Assembly (NCBI RefSeq): GCF_026914265.1
Contig: NC_069134.1
Location: forward strand, 9,107,758-9,171,757
Reading direction: 5' to 3'
Origin: Mya arenaria
Lineage: Eukaryota > Mollusca > Bivalvia > Myida > Myidae
Length of the DNA: 64,000 nt
Shown in pieces: positions 59,667 to 64,000 of the stretch. The position numbers were made by a program, and so were the translations under genes. Numbering within the stretch: position 1 is the stretch's first letter; every line of letters starts with the position of its first letter. The notes below the pieces were generated by a model. It did no database searches. It was not told the DNA's origin and saw nothing but the letters and a program-made list of their open reading frames with translations.

Positions 59667-62331
59667 GGCCACGTAGCGCTGACGACGTTACAATGACAGT
59701 TTATTTTATTTATTGTGGTGATTATTTTACATGATTGAGTGGATCTTAATTGATGATTTCTTTCCGATCCATTATTTAAATGGTACAGACAAGAGCAATT
59801 AATATTAATCAATGACAACGCTCAATATACTTAGCATGCAGTATCACACTGTTCCGGCTGTCTTTGAAGATTCCTCAGATAGTATACCATTGTAACAAGA
59901 AACAAGTTACAATATATTTTTTTCGTATTTTGTGGCGAAATAAAACGCTATTTTTGTCATATAATAATTGAAAAAAGAACAACCAATGTTTTCCTGTTAT
60001 GAAATGAACATTCTTTAACAGTACATCTTGAAAGAATCTTGATTTATCGATATGTTTTCATGTAAAATTTCACAATGAAGAATACAATATAAAATGTATG
60101 GATTGTTTTAAATGAAATAAAGAAGTGCAACATATGTACTATTACTTGAGTTGATTGATCTGCTTGGTCTATTTTTTGACAGTTGATTATCTTATCTCGA
60201 CATCTAAGGAGCAGCACGGTCAAGTGAAATATAAGCAAAGTTTTGACAATGTAGTTTTTGAGTTAGGGTAGTTACATTTACCCGTAAATTGTGGATCTCC
60301 AATGACAAACTTGTATTGAATGAAGCAATCGGTAGCATGACAATGCATAAAGGCCACAGACTCACGGGCATACATCAATGAAATACATAGATATACACAT
60401 ATCAAATCTTTGGACACGACATAATTATATAGTTTAACCACAATATTGGACACTGGTTGTGAGAGATGTGAACAAACTTGTTGGTATTTGCAATAGATTA
60501 AAATAACTTTATTCCAATAATATTAAGGTATGTATTTTCTCATTGAAAAGTCATTGTCTCGCCAATGCTTTCCAGATTGTGCAATATTATCAATTATGCA
60601 ATATTACATAATTCATTTTCTTAAGAAATTTATTTTCGTGTAAAAATAAGAATTTGTATGCAATGCTTACGGGAAACTGTAAATGGTGTCAAATAAAAGA
60701 ATAGTTAATCATTTTAACATTTAGATGTTATGGAGAAAAAATAACGCCAACCATTACTGATGATAACAACTGATCCACTATACGATTAAAAAGACGGTGA
60801 AAAACACACACACAAATCAAAGCACTGAAGTACTGCATGGTGCGGCTGGAATGATGAGACAGTACTTTATTACGTTGATTGATGGGGGTGCGGTTGGCAA
60901 GGGGATTGTGTAGTTTGTCATGTTGGTTGAAGAGGGTATGCTTTGAAAGATGAGACAGTACTTTGTTATGTTGCTTGAAGTGTTGGTCAATTGTCTATAG
61001 AATGTATACATGTAGAAACTTTATTACGTAGTTCGAACCTGTAAGGGTCGCCACCGGGTTACCCAACACTTAAATAGTTTATATTGTTTTACAATTTTTG
61101 ACTCATAACAGTGGAATTGTGGCATTTAAAAACCTTTTCCAGCGGTAAAAAATTAGATTTGTAGATTTGATTTAACCATGAACTTGATATGAAAGAGGTC
61201 ATGAAGGACTAAAGTATTTTCTTGCCTTATTTGATGTAAACTCGTGTGGATTAATGACATAACACCCATTGGGCAGTTAATTCTCGGTGTTAAATGCCTT
61301 TCTTTATTTACTCATGACAGTGAATCAAATCATGGATATACAATCTCAGACCCTTTGCTACTTTCCATCCTTATATGTGTTGATGGTTTGTGATTTGCAA
61401 GACAGACTGATGGTTCTACTTTATCTACTTTTTTCATAACATGTTCACCGCATTGTTTATACTCCTGCACCGGATATGGTCTCTCTATCGAATATACAGT
61501 GGTTACGTTCAACTTTTTTTTTCTTATAAGAAACGTAATAAGTTTTCTTATGTTAAGTACACGCGAGGAACTTTCTCCCCTTAATTGGTGTAAAGGGTTG
61601 CTAAGCACTAGAAACCAGTGTTAATTCGCGTGCATATTTGTCCAATGTCTATATAATGCATAGTAAATTTATTAAGTTGTCTCTGACCTTATAATTCAGA
61701 ACACAATTTATGTACGATATATATATATATATATTTCTTATTGCAGTATCAGCGATTCTAATTAAAGATAGTGTCAATTGTCTCACTTATTTGACTCTTT
61801 GTTTGTACTCTTTCCCTTGGTTTTATTTAAGGGGTTTTATTTGAAGCTTGTTTAGTAGTTATGTCGGTTTTCGTTATCTATTGAAACTTTGTGTGTGATG
61901 TTGTTGTTAACCGACATCGCTCGTCACCTTGGGGCGGTTACTCCGTAAACGATTTAGTCATTTTGATACTGACCGGTTATAAAGCGTCATGCTACTTTCG
62001 GACCTATGGTTTATGTAGCCATTTTTTTTATAAACCAAATTGAGTTTAACTTACATATACTTAGTAAATGTTAAAGAAATGTAAAACTTAATTCAACATG
62101 AGAGTATCACTTTTAATTGAACAAAGAATCTACAAATCATCAAAGACGTTAATACAACAAGTCTCCTTGCAAGTTTCAAGTTTTATTTTCATCACGGCAT
62201 GTGCATGTGATATCACAAAACAATAAAACATAGATCAAATAACACAGTTCTTGTACATAGTTAATCGGAGTATGGAGAATGAGTTATCTGAATTTCAGTA
62301 AGATAGCTTTACAGAACAATGCCAACTTAAT
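59667..62331. other. Gene-free region
   Basis: 3' flank of the glycine-rich gene, then AT-rich DNA. A degenerate two-unit repeat around 'gatgagacagtactttattac' lies at about 60850-60985. No gene is supported. Confidence 0.4.
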
Positions 62332-62870
62332 TTATTTAGATCTATTGTTACAATTCATCAGTTCATCTAATATAAATGAGTTTTGGTGTCGAATGTAAAT
62401 AGGAACAATAAGGTGTTTTTTTACATACGATTTAAAAATGGTTACAAGTAAGAAGTGAAATTCATCACCAATAACATTCTTAGTACATAACTGACATAGT
62501 CTTTGGATTCTCTCATGTACAAATGCCTGCCTTTTTAATTGGCAAAGAATGGTTGGTGGTCCTAAATTTACAACGTATTTTACTAAGGTTACTAGGTAAC
62601 AAGTCAAGATAATCTTTAAAACAACGATTATTCTTAAACGTTCTATATACAAGACACTTGGAAGAGCTAACAGCAGTACTAGTCCCGTTTTGCAAGAATT
62701 GGCCATACAGTCTTCTTTTAACAATGGACTTAGATTTATAAGGACTATTGACTGATTGACTTCTAAAATAATCAGACAAACCAAGTTCGTTTGACGTAAT
62801 GCTAACGAAGGATAACCGTGGAGAAACAATAACATTATTATCACTTTGCATGCTGAGAAAGTGAATCGGC
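62332..62870 (-). mobile_element. 5'-truncated LINE fragment (3' end of the reverse transcriptase ORF)
   Basis: On the minus strand, two overlapping frames read the end of a LINE ORF2: first S-N-L-S-K-I-R-C-K-F-R-T-T-N-H-S-L-P-I, then I-Q-R-L-C-Q-L-C and G-D-E-F-H-F-L-L and a tail N-S-F-I-L-D-E-L-M-N. The C-x2-C...G-D-E-x-H end is typical of LINE proteins frequent in mollusc and fish genomes. The shift of frame near 62520 means it is broken. Only about the last 170 codons are present, and the 3' UTR probably extends to about 62160. Confidence 0.7.
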
Positions 62871-62925
62871 AAATATCAAACGTGAGAAGGACAATCATTT
62901 CACAATTCAAAGGTGCACAATACAC

Positions 62926-63195
62926 ATGTAGGTTACACTTGATAGATGCAACATATCTATTTTTATTTTTGTTTTACTCATTTGACTTTAATGATAAACA
63001 CAAAAGGCATTTGATTTGTGCACAGATCAAACATATAATTATTATTAGCGTTACTTTTGGCGCTTTTTTAACTGAACATTTGATTGAAATCCCGATTAAG
63101 AAAGGCTATTATTGTTTAAACTATACATAAATTATATGCTTTTTGTTTGTTTTGGTAAGTATCGCATAGTTTTAAAGAAGCCGTGGTGGCTGGAA
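62926..63195. other. Short spacer
   Basis: AT-rich DNA; no gene is seen. Confidence 0.3.
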
Positions 63196-64000
63196 GGTGT
63201 ATACAATTTTAGCATAATACGCATTTATTTAAAGATATATATTTTGACTTCGATCGGTGATAGATTGGCGCCTAGCTTTTCTGAAATATCCGCAAAACTG
63301 TTATAGATGGCGTTCGTCTTGTCCAACGGAGGTCGTGGTGGTGGTGTTTGTTGTTGTTGTGGTGGTGGTGTTTGTTGTTGTTGTGGTGGTGGTAGTGGTT
63401 GTTGTTGTTGTGGTGGTTGTTGTTGTTGTTGTTGTGGTGGTGGCAGCAAAGGCGGTGGTGGTGGCGGGTCGAGACGATCTGCAGGTGACAATATGGACAG
63501 ACCATCTCCGGCAGAGGGATATGTTAGGAGTCGAGGAGGTATTGGAGGTTTACCGATTCAAGGCGGTTACGGTGGTCTTGAATGAGTGGTGCGTATACTT
63601 TAATGTACATGGCCGAATTTGGAGCTATGCCTGGCGGTTACGACTGTATGATAGGCTGTAAAGGTGGTATGATGGGCGGCTACGGAAGTATTACCAGCGG
63701 CTGTGGAGGTATGACCAGTGGCAACGGAGGTAAGACCAGTGGCTACGGACATATGACTAGCGGTCACGTAGGTATGAGCGGTGGTTTTCGAAGAACTGTT
63801 GGAACGCATTCCGGTATTGAAGGCATAATCCATTCTGTCATGAGAGGTGGCATGTTTTCTGGCATGGGAGGCGGTAGCATGGGAAGCGGCTTGTTTTCTG
63901 GCATGGGAGGCGGCATGCATTCTGGCATGGGAGGTGGCTTGTTTTCGGGCATGGGTGGCGGCATGCATTCTGGCATGGGAGGTGTCTTGTTTTCTGGCAT
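63196..64000 (+). pseudogene. Broken third copy of the glycine-rich gene, running off the window
   Basis: The stretch 63196-63315 matches the intron in front of the gene at 58143 (about 57930-58070). It then jumps directly into the Gly-rich middle of the coding region, so the signal peptide and the first arm are missing. The next part encodes G-G-S-R-R-S-A-G-D, P-A-E-G-Y-V and G-G-I-G-G-L-P-I-Q-G-G-Y-G-G, matching the conserved segment. A stop follows at about 63583-63585, where the paralogue continues with G-E-E-Y-A-D-G-G. Afterwards the Gly-Met arm is recognisable up to the window end (M-G-G-G-S-M-G, S-G-M-G-G-G-M-H-S). An open frame from 63307 starts with an ATG derived from the former intron. 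Expanded TGT/GGT triplets give Cys/Gly runs. It is very probably dead. Confidence 0.75.

Noticed and set aside
58938-59672. 244-codon Ser/His/Thr-rich open frame on the minus strand
   Set aside because: Antisense shadow of the Gly-Met arm of the gene at 58143. The same applies to the other long frames in that interval.

Overview
This window looks like a piece of a lophotrochozoan, most likely bivalve mollusc, nuclear genome. It is AT-rich, its genes have introns with GT-AG boundaries, and it is crowded with small repeats (MITEs, tRNA-derived SINEs, microsatellites). Its gene families are ones known to be expanded in molluscs: short-chain collagen C4-like secreted proteins (called C4-like below), an IgGFc-binding/SRCR/ZP protein, and glycine-rich secreted matrix-type proteins. 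I infer the organism from gene content. No species can be named.

Region 1 (1-10.7 kb) holds a 674-residue single-coding-exon secreted protein (536-2560), a damaged three-exon C4-like gene on the minus strand (2931-4290), and an 11-exon gene (5816-10725). I could join the exons of that last gene in one open frame of 787 residues: signal peptide, IgGFc-binding region, SRCR domain, ZP domain. Region 2 (10.7-16.3 kb) is repeat-rich: a TA-flanked MITE, a hAT-type MITE and a 1.46-kb foldback element lie among worn exons of a C4-like gene. Region 3 (16.3-25.9 kb) is a direct tandem segmental duplication. Copy A carries an intact C4-like gene (19723-20882, 239 residues). Copy B carries its broken twin (24373-25394). 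Each copy has insertions the other lacks, including a 3-unit ~392-bp satellite in A.

Region 4 (26.4-35.2 kb) is another C4-like gene, broken in exons 1 and 3. Its second intron holds a 7.1-kb ISL2EU-type DNA transposon (27309-34452). That element encodes a SAP-SWIM-YqaJ nuclease on the plus strand and a convergent THAP-DDE transposase on the minus strand. The first 669 bp of the element, including its terminal repeat and the first nuclease exon, are duplicated in tandem without visible change, and a TTAA-flanked MITE is nested between the two genes.

Region 5 (35.2-64 kb) is gene-poor, with inverted copies of a hairpin-bearing element, SINEs, microsatellites and a LINE tail. It also holds four members of what I propose is one secreted-protein family: a 92-residue protein (40140-40418), two large glycine-rich repeat proteins (50750-52555 and 58143-59666) and a broken third copy running off the window end (63196-64000). 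They share a short non-repetitive motif in which G-R-G-G is followed by L-P-V/I and G-G. A structural extracellular role such as shell, byssus or cuticle matrix is plausible but inferred.
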